This document shows positions 25,222 to 34,590 of a stretch of 62,718 nt of DNA, piece by piece. This DNA comes from Alcanivorax sp. (GTDB lineage Bacteria; Pseudomonadota; Gammaproteobacteria; Pseudomonadales; Alcanivoracaceae). The notes under the pieces were generated by a model, which did no database searches, was not told the origin of the DNA, and worked only from the letters and a program-made list of their open reading frames with translations. The DNA is taken from positions 1 through 62,718 of the forward strand of contig NZ_JABURH010000070.1 in NCBI RefSeq assembly GCF_014762765.1, written 5' to 3'. Position 1 is the first letter of the stretch, and each line of letters begins with the position of its first letter. Position numbers and translations under genes: made by a program.

Positions 25222-26343
25222 ATGCGCCAACTGCTTTTTTCGCTGCACAAATATACCGGCCTGATCGCCGGGCTACTGTTGGTTGTCAGCGGCCTGACCG
25301 GCAGCCTGCTGGTGTTTCACGATGTACTGGACGAACAGCTGACACCGGGACTGGTCAGTGACGTCGGCACACCACTGCCGTTGGCAGACATCATTGCCCG
25401 CGCGGATGCCGCCATCCCCGATGCCAGTCCGCAACGGATCGACCTGGCTCGTCAACCGGGCAGCCCACACACACTGCGCTTCCCTTCTCCGGAAGGCTCA
25501 CCGGGACCACGGCAGATTAGCGTCTCCCCTTATAGTGGCGAGATTCTGGCCGACCGTATCTGGGGCAACTACCCGGTGACCTGGATCTATCGGCTGCATT
25601 ACACCCTGCTGGCCGGGGCCACCGGCAAGATCGTGGTGGGCGTGCTGGGCCTGTGCCTGCTCGGTTTCTGTCTGACCGGCCTCTACCTGTGGTGGCCGAA
25701 GCCCGGCAAGTGGAAACGGGCACTGACCCTGCAGCGCCATGCGGGCCGGTTCCGCTTTCATTTTGATCTGCATAACGTGGTGGGGATCTACCTGCTGCCG
25801 GTGTTGCTGGTGATCGCCTTCTCCGGTGTGAGTCTGGTGTTCAGTCAGCAGGTATCGACCCTGGTGAGCGCCTTGCTCCCCATGGAAGAGCGCCCGACTC
25901 CAAAATCACGGCCCAGCGACCTGCCGATGCTCGACGCGGACCAGGCGGTGGCAGCCGCACGCACCGTGTTTGCGGAAGCCGAGTTAAAGCGTCTGTACTT
26001 GCCCGATGGCCCCGATGGCAGCTACCGGCTGGCCTTCAACCAACCCGGCGAACCCTGGTCGGATTTCGGTGCCAGCAGCGTCTGGGTGGATGCATACAGC
26101 GGCGAGATTCTGGCGGCCTGGGATGTCCTGAACGTGGCCGCCGGCAGCCAGGTAATGAGCTGGCAATTCCCTCTGCACAATGGCGATGCCCTGGGCCTGC
26201 CGGGACGATTTCTGGTGCTGTTGAGTGGCATTGCTCCGTTGCTGCTGTTCATCACTGGCAGCTACCTGTGGTGGCAGAAGCGGCAGTTGCGGCTTCGCGC
26301 CCGGCGACGCAGGAAAGGGGTCGCTACGCGGCTTGATCCCTAA
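25222..26343 (+). CDS. PepSY-associated transmembrane protein, possible ferric reductase partner
   Basis: 373 aa with four main hydrophobic segments: near 12-34, in the GATGKIVVGVLGLCLLGF region, near 180-200, and a C-terminal one. Conserved histidines occur beside the membrane (LFSLHKYTGL at the N-terminus, YRLHYTLLAG, HFDLHNVVGIY, QFPLHNGDA). This is the PepSY-TM pattern often found beside siderophore receptors and proposed to reduce or handle iron at the inner membrane. It starts 70 bp after the receptor and is probably in the same Fur-controlled transcript. Confidence 0.85.
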   Translation: MRQLLFSLHKYTGLIAGLLLVVSGLTGSLLVFHDVLDEQLTPGLVSDVGTPLPLADIIARADAAIPDASPQRIDLARQPGSPHTLRFPSPEGSPGPRQISVSPYSGEILADRIWGNYPVTWIYRLHYTLLAGATGKIVVGVLGLCLLGFCLTGLYLWWPKPGKWKRALTLQRHAGRFRFHFDLHNVVGIYLLPVLLVIAFSGVSLVFSQQVSTLVSALLPMEERPTPKSRPSDLPMLDADQAVAAARTVFAEAELKRLYLPDGPDGSYRLAFNQPGEPWSDFGASSVWVDAYSGEILAAWDVLNVAAGSQVMSWQFPLHNGDALGLPGRFLVLLSGIAPLLLFITGSYLWWQKRQLRLRARRRRKGVATRLDP

Positions 26344-26456
26344 GCCGACACCAACGTGCTCAGCCACATTCCCGACACCGCGGCGAAAGCGCTGTAACAT
26401 CACGGCATGCACACACTCAAACCGGTATCGTTCATGGATAACCGACTGGAGCTGTA

Positions 26457-27236
26457 ATGACTGTCCGTTTGCTGATCCCGCTACTGTTGCTGCTGTGCTC
26501 TCCGCTGATGGCCTTTGATCACCAGCGCTGGGATGCATTACTTGCTGATAATGTGCAATGGCAACGCAATGGCGTCACTACCGTTGTCAATTACCGTGGT
26601 TTCCAAACGGATCGGAAAGCACTGAACCGCTACCTTGAGGCATTGTCGTCAGTTTCTGCAGACGACTTCGGCAAATGGAGTGGTGACGAGCAACTGGCTT
26701 TTCTGATCAACGCCTATAATGCCTTCACCATCGACCTGATCCTGCGCCAGGACTCCCTGCCCGACTCCATCCGCGATATCGGCTCCTTCTTCTCCGGCCC
26801 CTGGGACCAGCGCTTTTTTGCCCTGCTGGGCAAAGAACGCACCCTGGACGAAGTGGAGCATGAAATGATTCGCGGCAATCCGGCGCTGATGGATCCGCGT
26901 ATCCATTTTGCGGTGAATTGCGCCTCCGTGGGCTGCCCGGCATTGCGGCCGGAAGCCTACCGCGGAGAGACGCTGGAGCAACAGCTGGCCGACAGCACCC
27001 GCCGCTTTCTTTCCGACCGGCAGCGCAATCACTTCAATGAGAATCCGGCACGCCTGGAAGTATCGAAGATCTTCGACTGGTATGAGGAGGATTTTGTGGA
27101 TGCCGCCGGCAGCCTGCACCATTACCTTCTGCAGTATGCGGATACGCTGGAGATACCCGCCAGCCACCGAAAAGCACTGGACGCGGAACAGCTGAAGATT
27201 CAGTTTCTGGATTATGACTGGTCACTGAACCAATAA
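26457..27236 (+). CDS. DUF547-domain exported protein
   Basis: 259 aa with a signal peptide (MTVRLLIPLLLLLCSPLMA). The DUF547 core follows, including LAFLINAYNAFTIDLIL, DEVEHEMIRGN and DPRIHFAVNCASVGCPALRPEAY. The last stretch has cysteine and histidine residues typical of the family. Biochemical function is unknown. A small polytopic membrane protein follows 18 bp later and is probably cotranscribed. Confidence 0.88.
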   Translation: MTVRLLIPLLLLLCSPLMAFDHQRWDALLADNVQWQRNGVTTVVNYRGFQTDRKALNRYLEALSSVSADDFGKWSGDEQLAFLINAYNAFTIDLILRQDSLPDSIRDIGSFFSGPWDQRFFALLGKERTLDEVEHEMIRGNPALMDPRIHFAVNCASVGCPALRPEAYRGETLEQQLADSTRRFLSDRQRNHFNENPARLEVSKIFDWYEEDFVDAAGSLHHYLLQYADTLEIPASHRKALDAEQLKIQFLDYDWSLNQ

Positions 27237-27254
27237 ACCAACGGGAGCTGAGTC

Positions 27255-27686
27255 ATGGAAGGCAACACCGCTTCGCACCGCCTGCTGGGCATCTGGCATT
27301 CCTTTCGTAACCTTCCCCTGTGGCTGCAGGGCTGGGTGCTGCTGATCCTGATGCCTCTGAACGGCGCCAGTTTGTTATTACTGGACAGCTTCAGCGGCCA
27401 GGCCACGGCCCTGGCCCTGCTGCTGGTACTGGCGGTCAACCTGTCGCTCATGTGGCACCACGGCGGCATGAACAAGGACATGTCTCTGGTTCACCTGCTC
27501 GCCTGGATCCCTCTGGAGCTGGGACTGCTCGGCCAACTCGCCGGCGTCTGGGGCGACGACTTCATGACCCCAAGCCAATGGGCGTTCACCGTGGCCATCG
27601 TAATGGTCAATGCCGTCAGCCTGTTCTACGACATCATCGATGCCTGGTGCTGGGCGCAGGGGGATCGGGTGACGCTACACCCGTGA
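27255..27686 (+). CDS. Small polytopic membrane protein (paralogue of 15708-16136)
   Basis: 143 aa with about four hydrophobic segments. It shares with the protein after pstB the pattern LPLWLQGWVLL, LMWHHGGMNKDMSLVHLLAWIPLE, a C-terminal SLFYDIIDAW and GDR. The family is unnamed to me. Its context here is a DUF547 gene and not phosphate transport, so the family is not pathway-specific by position. The stop codon lies 4 bp from the left arm of heptad element H4. Confidence 0.78.
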   Translation: MEGNTASHRLLGIWHSFRNLPLWLQGWVLLILMPLNGASLLLLDSFSGQATALALLLVLAVNLSLMWHHGGMNKDMSLVHLLAWIPLELGLLGQLAGVWGDDFMTPSQWAFTVAIVMVNAVSLFYDIIDAWCWAQGDRVTLHP

Positions 27687-27690
27687 AATG

Positions 27691-27844
27691 CAATTGATAG
27701 TTGAGAATGGATAATTGATAACGTCGCGAGAAGAGCTCTCACGACCTAAACCTATGAGGCCGCGCCCAAAGCATGGGCGCGGCCTCATAAATTTCAGAAA
27801 AGATAACCCCGCATCGCGAGTTATCAATTATCCATTCTCAATTA
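27691..27844. repeat. Heptad-arm inverted element H4 with hairpin core
   Basis: The two arms share GAATGGATAATTGATAAC followed by a CGCGA junction, in inverted orientation. Heptad units such as ATTGATA are visible. The core is the perfect hairpin TATGAGGCCGCGCCC (27753-27767) with its complement at 27775-27789. It fills the space between two convergent genes, ending 1 bp from the radA stop. It contains no ORF. Confidence 0.75.
27753..27789. terminator. Bidirectional hairpin in core of H4
   Basis: A 15-bp perfect stem, 7-nt loop, with moderately AT-rich flanks. It sits between convergent genes and shares GAGGCCGCGCCC with the core of element H6, so the repeat family appears to carry terminators. 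Confidence 0.7.
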
Positions 27845-27845
27845 A

Positions 27846-29213
27846 CTAAAGGTATTCCAGCGCCTGCGCCACCGTACTGACCCCGATCACCTCCACCCCT
27901 TCCGGTAGTTGTCGTGGAAGGTTTGCCTTGGGGACAATGGCTTTCTTGAAGCCGTGTTTGACCGCTTCGTAGAGCCGCTCCTGGCCCTGGGGCACGGGGC
28001 GAATTTCGCCGGACAGACCCACTTCACCGAACACCACCAGCTCCCGGCCCAGAGCCCGGTCGCGGAAGCTGGAGACGATGGCCAGCACCTGGGCCAGGTC
28101 GGCGGCGGTTTCAGTGACCTTGACGCCGCCCACCACGTTCATGAATACATCCTGATCCCCTACCTGGATGCCACCATGGCGATGCAGCACCGCCAGTAGC
28201 ATGGCGAGACGATTTGCCTCCAGGCCCACACACACCCGGCGCGGGTTACCGAAGTGGGAGGCATCCACCAGCGCCTGCAGTTCCACCAGCAAGGGACGAG
28301 TGCCCTCCCAGACCACCGTCACCAGGGAGCCCGATGCAATCTCGTCTGCCCGGTTAAGGAAGATGGCGGAGGGGTTCTTGACCTCTTTCAGCCCTTCGCC
28401 GGTCATGGCAAACACGCCCAGCTCATTCACTGCGCCAAAACGATTCTTCAGCCCGCGCAGGGTGCGGAAACGGGAATCCGTGGAGCCTTCCAGCATCAGT
28501 GAGCAGTCGATCATATGCTCCAGCACCTTGGGGCCAGCCAGGGTGCCATCCTTGGTGACATGGCCCACCAGCAACAGCACGGTGCCGGTCTGCTTGGCAA
28601 AACGGGTGAGCGCGGCAGCACATTCGCGCACCTGGGCCACACTGCCAGGGGCAGACTGCAAGGCGGCCAGGAACATGACCTGGATGGAATCAACCACCAG
28701 CACCCGAGGCTGCTCCTTGCGAGCCAGATCCAGGATTTGCTCCACATCGGTTTCCGCCGCCAGCCGCAGCTGTTCCTTGGGCAGCTTGAGTCGGTCAGCA
28801 CGCATGGCCACCTGAGAAAGTGACTCTTCACCGGTGATATAAAGGCACTTCTGGGTAGCCGCCAGCTTGCACAAGGTTTGCAGCAATAAGGTCGATTTAC
28901 CGGCACCGGGGTGCCCGCCAATCAGGATCGCCGAGCCCGGCACCAAACCTCCGCCCAGCACCCGGTCCAGCTCACCCATGCTGGAACTGATGCGCGGCGT
29001 TTCCGCCAGCACGATCTCACCCAGATTCTGTACCTCGGACAACTGCCCGGAAAAGCCGCCACGACTGCCCGCCCCCTTGGACATGGGCGTGGCCGGGTCA
29101 TGGACGAATTCCTGCAGGGTATTCCAGGTACCACAGGCAGGGCATTGCCCCTGCCACTTGGGGAAATCAGCACCACAATCGGTGCAGACAAAAGCGGTTT
29201 TTTTCTTGGCCAA
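27846..29213 (-). CDS. radA: DNA repair protein RadA
   Basis: 455 aa. The N-terminal C4 zinc finger is CTDCG...CPACG. The RecA-like ATPase has Walker A GGHPGAGKSTLLLQ, the RadA-specific KNRFG motif, and a Lon-like C-terminal domain (FGEVGLSGEIRPV). RadA promotes branch migration in recombination. A TTG start at 29213, six bases after AAGGA, is chosen because the sequence upstream is repeat DNA and the finger then starts at the usual place. Its stop abuts element H4. Confidence 0.94.
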   Translation of the reverse strand: MAKKKTAFVCTDCGADFPKWQGQCPACGTWNTLQEFVHDPATPMSKGAGSRGGFSGQLSEVQNLGEIVLAETPRISSSMGELDRVLGGGLVPGSAILIGGHPGAGKSTLLLQTLCKLAATQKCLYITGEESLSQVAMRADRLKLPKEQLRLAAETDVEQILDLARKEQPRVLVVDSIQVMFLAALQSAPGSVAQVRECAAALTRFAKQTGTVLLLVGHVTKDGTLAGPKVLEHMIDCSLMLEGSTDSRFRTLRGLKNRFGAVNELGVFAMTGEGLKEVKNPSAIFLNRADEIASGSLVTVVWEGTRPLLVELQALVDASHFGNPRRVCVGLEANRLAMLLAVLHRHGGIQVGDQDVFMNVVGGVKVTETAADLAQVLAIVSSFRDRALGRELVVFGEVGLSGEIRPVPQGQERLYEAVKHGFKKAIVPKANLPRQLPEGVEVIGVSTVAQALEYL

Positions 29214-29224
29214 AACAATTCCTT

Positions 29225-29345
29225 CTTGTGCAGGCGTAGCTACGGAGCCGCTGCAGGAACGTAGCGCAGCGGAGTAGCGCACGGAGTGCCGCCCCAAAGG
29301 GGTGAGCGCAGCGAATAACACCTCAAGAGGTGCTCCTACAGCGAC
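29225..29345. repeat. Composite intergenic repeat between alr and radA
   Basis: It contains several short palindromes (CCCCAAAGGGG, CACCTCAAGAGGTG) and ends with GCTCCTAC, the complement of the REP-type GTAGGAGC. The segment 29290-29316, read on the minus strand, is nearly identical to part of the element at 53175-53256, sharing GCTCACCCCTTYGGGGC and the preceding TATTCRCTGC. It fills the alr-radA spacer. Confidence 0.6.
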
Positions 29346-29351
29346 GTCGAA

Positions 29352-30413
29352 TCAAACGATGACGCGTTCCGGCCGACCGGTGATCTGACAGAACAATTCA
29401 TAGCTGATGGTGCCACAGGCGCGAGCAACCTTGTCCACGTCCACATGGTCCCCCCATAGTTCTACCTCATCGCCGATGTCAGCCTGGATGCCATTCAGAT
29501 CGATGGTCAGCATATCCATGGATACTCGCCCCACCAATATCGTGGGCTGGCCATTGACGGCGGCGGGGGTACCACTGGGGGCGTGGCGCGGGTAGCCGTC
29601 GCCATAGCCGGCGGCTACCACGCCAATGCGACCGGGGCGCGGGGCGGTCCAGGTGGCGCCATAGCCCACAGTGTCGCCAGGCTGAACCTCGTTAATGGCA
29701 ATCAGGCGGGCACTGAAACGGTGGCTCACCGCCAGATCCAGTTCCGCCGCGCTTTGCCAATCGAACGGCGACGATCCATATAGCATGATACCCGGCCGCA
29801 CCCGCTGGGCCCGGGCATTGGGATAACGAATCAGAGCGGCTGAATTAGCGGCAGAGAGAGGCAGGTCGAGGGCATCAGCAACCTCATCAGCCAGGCGCAG
29901 CTGGGTGTTACTGCGACCATCGCTGGCTTCATCAGCACAGGCGAAATGGCTCATCACTCCCATCGGCTTCATCCCGGCGGCAGCAAGCTGACCGGCAGCT
30001 TCCAGAGCAATATCCGGGCGCAATCCCAGCCGGTTCATACCGGTATTCAGTTTCAGCCAGATGCGTAGCGGGCCAGGGTGCTCCAGCAACAGCCCCACCT
30101 GCCATGAGGAGTGAACTACCACTTCCAACGACAGTTCCCGGGCCTGCTCAAGCTCATCCCGATCGAAAAAACCTTCCGCTACCAGAATCGGTGCACTGAC
30201 CCCATGTTCGCGCAGGGCCCGGGCCTCTTCCAGGACCGCCACGCCGAAACCGTCCACCTCCCCTGCCATGGCGTCTGCCGCCAGCGTCATTCCATGGCCA
30301 TAGCCATCAGCCTTGACCATGGCAAACACCTGGGCACTCTCCGCCAGAGCCCTGGCACGTCGAGCATTGTGCGTCAGTGCTGCGCAGCGGATCTCTACTC
30401 GGGTTCCTCTCAT
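29352..30413 (-). CDS. alr: Alanine racemase
   Basis: 353 aa PLP enzyme making D-alanine for peptidoglycan. PLP-lysine K34 lies in MVKADGYGHG. The second-base tyrosine is in GDTVGYGATW, and the C-terminal barrel has GRVSMDMLTIDL. It lies between dnaB and radA on the same strand, a conserved neighbourhood in pseudomonads. Confidence 0.96.
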   Translation of the reverse strand: MRGTRVEIRCAALTHNARRARALAESAQVFAMVKADGYGHGMTLAADAMAGEVDGFGVAVLEEARALREHGVSAPILVAEGFFDRDELEQARELSLEVVVHSSWQVGLLLEHPGPLRIWLKLNTGMNRLGLRPDIALEAAGQLAAAGMKPMGVMSHFACADEASDGRSNTQLRLADEVADALDLPLSAANSAALIRYPNARAQRVRPGIMLYGSSPFDWQSAAELDLAVSHRFSARLIAINEVQPGDTVGYGATWTAPRPGRIGVVAAGYGDGYPRHAPSGTPAAVNGQPTILVGRVSMDMLTIDLNGIQADIGDEVELWGDHVDVDKVARACGTISYELFCQITGRPERVIV

Positions 30414-30498
30414 CAGGACAGACTCCCGCAGGGGGCAGACCAGGTCAGCACTCTGCTCTCCTTGTCGTCTCTTCCAGTCTCTGCATCATGCAAGGCCG

Positions 30499-31893
30499 TT
30501 ACTCGTCCATGGAGGCCAGCTGAGCATAGTATTCAGGTGCCAGATCATCGAACCGGGAGAACTGCCCCTGGAAGGCAAGACGTACCGTGCCGATAGGCCC
30601 GTTACGCTGTTTGCCGATAATCACTTCCGCCACACCTTTTTCGTTACTGTCCTTGTTGTAAACCTCATCCCGGTACAAGAACGCGATCAAGTCAGCATCC
30701 TGTTCAATCGCCCCTGACTCACGCAAGTCGGACATCACCGGGCGCTTATTGGGGCGTTGTTCAAGAGAACGGTTCAGCTGGGAAAGAGCCAGCACCGGAC
30801 AGCTTAATTCCTTGGCAAGCCCTTTCAGGGAGCGGGAAATCTCTGAAATTTCATTGACCCGGTTATCGACCCCCGGCACCTGCATCAGCTGCAGGTAATC
30901 CACCATGATGGCGCCAAGCTCACCGCCGCATTCGCGGGCAACCCGACGGGCACGGGCACGCATTTCCAGGGGACTGAGCGCCGGCGTGTCGTCGATAAAG
31001 AATTTTTGCTCACTGAGCATGTGAATGGCGGAAGTAATGCGGGGCCAGTCATCCTTTTCCAACTGACCGGATCGGATAGATGTCTGGTTAATGCGTCCCA
31101 GGGAAGCCAGCATACGCATGACAATGGAATCGGCAGGCATCTCCATGGAGAAGACCAGCACCGGCTTGCCGGCCTTGATCGCCACGTTCTCGCACAGATT
31201 CATGGCAAAGGTGGTCTTACCCATGGAGGGCCGGCCGGCAATCACGATCATGTCGGAGGGCTGCAAGCCACCGGTCATTTTATCCAGTTCGTCAAAGCCG
31301 GTGGTCACCCCGGTAATAGCGCTCTTGTTCTTGTAGAGCTCATCAATGCGGTCCACGGTTTTCTTGAGGACGGATTTGATGTCCTGCGGCCCCGAGCCTT
31401 TCTTCTGCTGCTCGGCAATCTCGAAAATCGCGGATTCTGCCAGGTCAAGGATTTCCAGGGACTTGCGTCCTTCCGGCTTGAAGGCATTGTCCGCCACATT
31501 CTGGGACACACTGATCAACTGGCGAAGAATGCTGCGCTCGCGAACAATTTCTGCGTAAGCGGTAATATTCGCCGCACTGGGTGTATTGCGTGCCAGCTCA
31601 GACAGATAGGTCATGCCACCAATACCCTCCAGCTGCCCCAACTGGGTCAGAGCCTGGGATACGGTGACCAGGTCACAGGGATTCTCCTCCTCAACCAGCT
31701 GCGCAATAACCTCAAAAATCTGCCGATGGGTCTTGCGGTAGAAATCACGGGCACCCACGCGTTCCGCCACATCATCCCAGGCACTGTTATTGAGAAGCAG
31801 CCCACCGAGGATGGCCTGTTCCGCCTCAAGGGAATTGGGGGGAATCCGGAGGTTTTCCGGCAGATGTTTATCCAGAGACAGCGGTTCGTTCAT
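30499..31893 (-). CDS. dnaB: Replicative DNA helicase DnaB
   Basis: 464 aa hexameric helicase. The N-terminal domain starts with RIPPNSLEAEQAILGGLLL. The RecA-like C-terminal domain has Walker A GRPSMGKTTFAMN, GAIMVDYLQLM, and the arginine-finger region LYRDEVYN. No intein interrupts the P-loop. It follows the rpsF-rplI ribosomal block, a conserved order, with a heptad element between. Confidence 0.97.
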   Translation of the reverse strand: MNEPLSLDKHLPENLRIPPNSLEAEQAILGGLLLNNSAWDDVAERVGARDFYRKTHRQIFEVIAQLVEEENPCDLVTVSQALTQLGQLEGIGGMTYLSELARNTPSAANITAYAEIVRERSILRQLISVSQNVADNAFKPEGRKSLEILDLAESAIFEIAEQQKKGSGPQDIKSVLKKTVDRIDELYKNKSAITGVTTGFDELDKMTGGLQPSDMIVIAGRPSMGKTTFAMNLCENVAIKAGKPVLVFSMEMPADSIVMRMLASLGRINQTSIRSGQLEKDDWPRITSAIHMLSEQKFFIDDTPALSPLEMRARARRVARECGGELGAIMVDYLQLMQVPGVDNRVNEISEISRSLKGLAKELSCPVLALSQLNRSLEQRPNKRPVMSDLRESGAIEQDADLIAFLYRDEVYNKDSNEKGVAEVIIGKQRNGPIGTVRLAFQGQFSRFDDLAPEYYAQLASMDE

Positions 31894-31918
31894 GGGGCAA
31901 CCAACATAAGAGGAGAAA

Positions 31919-32064
31919 GTTGAAAGTTAAAAGTCCCAACGCAATCGGGGACGCAGAGCTCCATTCTATGCTTCTCTCTGTGCCAACGTCCTGCACACGG
32001 CCAGCAACCCTGAAATTGTGACCGGATTGGCTCGCGTTTCAACTTTGAACTTTCAACTTGTAAC
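31919..32064. repeat. Heptad-arm inverted element H5 (rplI/dnaB spacer)
   Basis: The left arm has GTTGAAA and GTTAAAA, then GTCCCAACGC. The right arm, read on the minus strand, has GTTACAA then GTTGAAA, later GTTGAAACGCGA. The inner junction AACGCGA matches that of elements with different heptads. About 100 bp of unique sequence without an ORF lies between. Confidence 0.6.
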
Positions 32065-32069
32065 TAAAC

Positions 32070-32104
32070 GAAAAAGGGCACTGTCCTTGCGGACAATGCC
32101 CTGA
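32070..32104 (-). terminator. Terminator of the rpsF-rplI operon
   Basis: On the minus strand GGGCATTGTCC pairs with GGACAGTGCCC around GCAA, followed by TTTTTCG, 50 bp after the rplI stop. Confidence 0.9.
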
Positions 32105-32155
32105 TTCTGTCACCGCGCCCCGCAAGGGGCAAACCGGTTGTCGGTCAACTGTCGA

Positions 32156-32608
32156 TTACTCGGCAGGAACCACAGCCAGCTTGATGGTCACGGTCACATC
32201 AGCGTGGAGAACCACGTCGATTTCGTACTCACCGGTGTTACGCAGCGCACCGTGGGGCAGCTTCACTTCCGATTTTTCCACTTCCACGCCAGTGGCGGCG
32301 GTAATGGCTTCGGCGATGTCGCGGGTACCCACGGAACCGAACAGTTTGCCTTCGTCACCGGCCTTGGAGGTCACGGTTACGCTGGCTTCGTTCAGTTTTT
32401 CACCACGTTCCTGGGCAGCAGCCAGCTGCTCGGCGGCGTGCTTCTCGAGCTCGGCGCGACGCTGCTCTACTTCGGCCAGGTTGTTTTTGGTGGCCGGCAG
32501 GGCTTTGCCTTGCGGGATCAGGAAGTTACGGCCGTAACCGGAACGTACATCCACCACAGCACCCAGGTCGCCCAGGTTCTTGATCGTTTCCAGCAGGATC
32601 ACTTGCAT
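32156..32608 (-). CDS. rplI: 50S ribosomal protein L9
   Basis: 150 aa. The N-terminal domain [32 protein letters not shown] pattern is diagnostic, followed by the long connecting helix ([19 protein letters not shown]) and a C-terminal RNA-binding domain. It is the last gene of rpsF-priB-rpsR-rplI, followed by a strong terminator. Confidence 0.98.
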   Translation of the reverse strand: MQVILLETIKNLGDLGAVVDVRSGYGRNFLIPQGKALPATKNNLAEVEQRRAELEKHAAEQLAAAQERGEKLNEASVTVTSKAGDEGKLFGSVGTRDIAEAITAATGVEVEKSEVKLPHGALRNTGEYEIDVVLHADVTVTIKLAVVPAE

Positions 32609-32623
32609 GATGGTCCCCTCGGC

Positions 32624-32854
32624 TTAATTGTCGTGGCTGTCAGTGTACGGCAGCAGCGCCAGAAAGCGGGCCTGCTTGATCGCAGAGGCCAGCTGACGCT
32701 GGTAGCGTGCCTTGGTGCCGGTGATACGGCTGGGCACGATTTTGCCGGTTTCGGTGATGTAGGCTTTCAGGGTGTCGAGATCTTTGTAATCGATGTACTC
32801 AACACCTTCCGCGGTAAAGCGGCAGAACTTGCGGCGGCGATAAAAACGGGCCAT
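32624..32854 (-). CDS. rpsR: 30S ribosomal protein S18
   Basis: 76 aa, basic. [20 protein letters not shown] and [20 protein letters not shown] are canonical. It pairs with S6 on the ribosome and is encoded in the same operon, 15 bp from rplI. Confidence 0.98.
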   Translation of the reverse strand: MARFYRRRKFCRFTAEGVEYIDYKDLDTLKAYITETGKIVPSRITGTKARYQRQLASAIKQARFLALLPYTDSHDN

Positions 32855-32869
32855 TGGATAATCTCCTGT

Positions 32870-33184
32870 TTAATCCTGGTTGAGGGTGTCCAGCGTCTGG
32901 GCAATCAGTTGCAAACGGTCCCGGGCGTCACCTTTGTAACCGGCACGACTCAGGCAACCGGTAACCTTGATGCGCTGACCCTCTCTCAGGCCCTGGGCCT
33001 GTCGGGTCATCCCGCCTGCCAGTATTACGGCAATGCGGGCCTGGACTTCACGGGGATGGCCATCTTCCAGTTGTCGGGAGCGATGCTCCAGCCAAAGGCG
33101 TTGGCGCGGCACCCCTGCCGGCGTCAGTGCCACTTTTTCCAAAGTGACGATCACACCGGTGAGTTCGCAGCGATTGCTTTCCAA
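32870..33184 (-). CDS. priB: Primosomal replication protein N (PriB)
   Basis: 104 aa single OB-fold. The position between rpsF and rpsR is diagnostic for PriB. Sequence is consistent: a strand NRCELTGVIV at the N-terminus, LEHRSRQLEDGHPREVQARIAVILAG in the middle, and GQRIKVTGCLSRAGYK. It binds ssDNA in replication restart. Confidence 0.9.
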   Translation of the reverse strand: MESNRCELTGVIVTLEKVALTPAGVPRQRLWLEHRSRQLEDGHPREVQARIAVILAGGMTRQAQGLREGQRIKVTGCLSRAGYKGDARDRLQLIAQTLDTLNQD

Positions 33185-33186
33185 AA

Positions 33187-33528
33187 TCAGCTGGCAGCCC
33201 CCTCCTTCTCGTCATTCTTGGCTAGCGGGGACGGCTCGGTGGCCGCCTTGTCGCAACGAATTACGAGGTGACGGATTACGGCATCGTTAAAGCGGAAAGT
33301 GTTTTCCAGCTCGCCCAGGGTTTCGCCGTCACATTCGATGTTCAGCATCACGTAGTGGGCTTTGTGGATCTTGTTGATCGGGTACGCCAGCTGACGACGG
33401 CCCCAATCTTCAAGACGGTGGATAGTGCCCTTACCATCAGTCACGATCGCGCTGTAACGCTCGATCATGGCCGGCACCTGTTCGCTCTGGTCCGGATGAA
33501 CCAGGAACACAACTTCGTAATGACGCAT
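33187..33528 (-). CDS. rpsF: 30S ribosomal protein S6
   Basis: 113 aa. [19 protein letters not shown] and [24 protein letters not shown] are canonical. The acidic C-terminal tail (NDEKEGAAS) is short, so extensive glutamylation as in E. coli is less certain. It is the first gene of the operon. Confidence 0.98.
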   Translation of the reverse strand: MRHYEVVFLVHPDQSEQVPAMIERYSAIVTDGKGTIHRLEDWGRRQLAYPINKIHKAHYVMLNIECDGETLGELENTFRFNDAVIRHLVIRCDKAATEPSPLAKNDEKEGAAS

Positions 33529-33814
33529 ATTAGCTCCTTACGGTTGCGATACCTCACGGCATCAATTCAGCTTCCCATCCGCATAGGCGTGACGGTGAAG
33601 CAAGGAGACCTGCCCGACAGTTAATCCCTGTCGGACGCAGGAAGCGCGCGATTCTATCCCATAGCACGCCCCCTCCTCAAGGTATATCCGTTGCCATCCG
33701 GCAAAGACGGACGTATCCTCAGTAGAAACAAAACGCTACAAACGCTTACAAGAAGCGTCGTTAACCCTAAATCCCTGAAATAAAAGGGGAAAACAACAAG
33801 AACGGGATACGACC
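33529..33814. promoter_or_regulatory. Divergent leader region between rpsF and a secreted protein gene
   Basis: This 286-bp spacer carries the rpsF leader and promoter of the rightward gene. A hairpin CCGACAG (33614-33620) / CTGTCGG (33628-33634) lies in the leader about 85 bp before rpsF. rpsF leaders can carry an S6:S18 autoregulatory structure, but I cannot confirm that motif by eye. Confidence 0.4.
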
Positions 33815-34549
33815 ATGAAACTCAGAGCTCTGGCCCTCGGCCTGTGCAGCATCTGCATGCTGAGCCCCCTGTCTGCGCGGGAATCGGCCCCGCCGCCCTG
33901 TGGCAGCCCAGTGATCGTACCGGACAAACCGGCACTGGAAGATTACCCGGATTACTCGGACTTCCTGCTGCAGGTCATGCAGTACAAGCAGGCCAATCGC
34001 GATCAGGCAGCCCATCAGGCAGCCTGCCCCCAGGATTATCAGCCGGAGCCGGTGGCCAGCAGCGACCCCACCGTGATTGATCAGCCGGAAACCCTGGACA
34101 GCGCCCTGGCCCGCACCGAGCGCCTGAGCCCCATTGACTACCAGCGCAACCGAACCTGGTACAACCGCTCCACCTCGCAGAGCTTCGGCCTGCCCGCCCT
34201 GCCCGGCAACTCCCTGTCCGGGGAGCATATCCGTACCCTGCTCGGCAATGCTGGCTCCGACACCCCCCTGGTGCTGCCCATGACCATTGTCGGCATGCAA
34301 CTGGACGGACTGAACGACGGCGGTGACGCCAGAAATCTGCTCACCGAACAGCTTTACCGAAACCTGTTTAACGAAGAGCGCAAGGCAGACCTGGCCACCC
34401 TGCTGGCCAGCAATCCCAATGCCATCGTCGAGATATCCCGCAACGGCAACCTGATGCTCTATCTGGATCTGAACAATGAGCCTGTGCTGACCACTGGCAT
34501 CATTGAAGTGGAAAGCTGTTTGAGCAGCGACTGCGACAGTTCCCCCTAG
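33815..34549 (+). CDS. Secreted protein of unknown function (tandem paralogue 1)
   Basis: 244 aa with a signal peptide (LALGLCSICMLSPLSA). The body is proline- and charge-rich and contains no recognised domain. It shares with the next gene a conserved block: ETLDSALARTERLSPIDYQR here against EDLDTAVRNAHGYVQPKYRE, then NRSTSQSF against NRTTHVSF, and LPALPGNSL against LAPLPGQQL. The C-terminal 80 residues, with VEISRNGNLMLYLDLNNEPV and a CLSSDC pair, are absent from the paralogue. Probably periplasmic. Confidence 0.7.
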   Translation: MKLRALALGLCSICMLSPLSARESAPPPCGSPVIVPDKPALEDYPDYSDFLLQVMQYKQANRDQAAHQAACPQDYQPEPVASSDPTVIDQPETLDSALARTERLSPIDYQRNRTWYNRSTSQSFGLPALPGNSLSGEHIRTLLGNAGSDTPLVLPMTIVGMQLDGLNDGGDARNLLTEQLYRNLFNEERKADLATLLASNPNAIVEISRNGNLMLYLDLNNEPVLTTGIIEVESCLSSDCDSSP

Positions 34550-34590
34550 CGCCGCCGGAGACACGAAGGAGAGGAGCCCCGGAGCACATC

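Noticed and set aside
29214-29321. Extended N-terminus of RadA
   Set aside because: The extra 36 codons are read from repeat DNA, and the TTG at 29213 has a proper ribosome-binding site just before the zinc finger.
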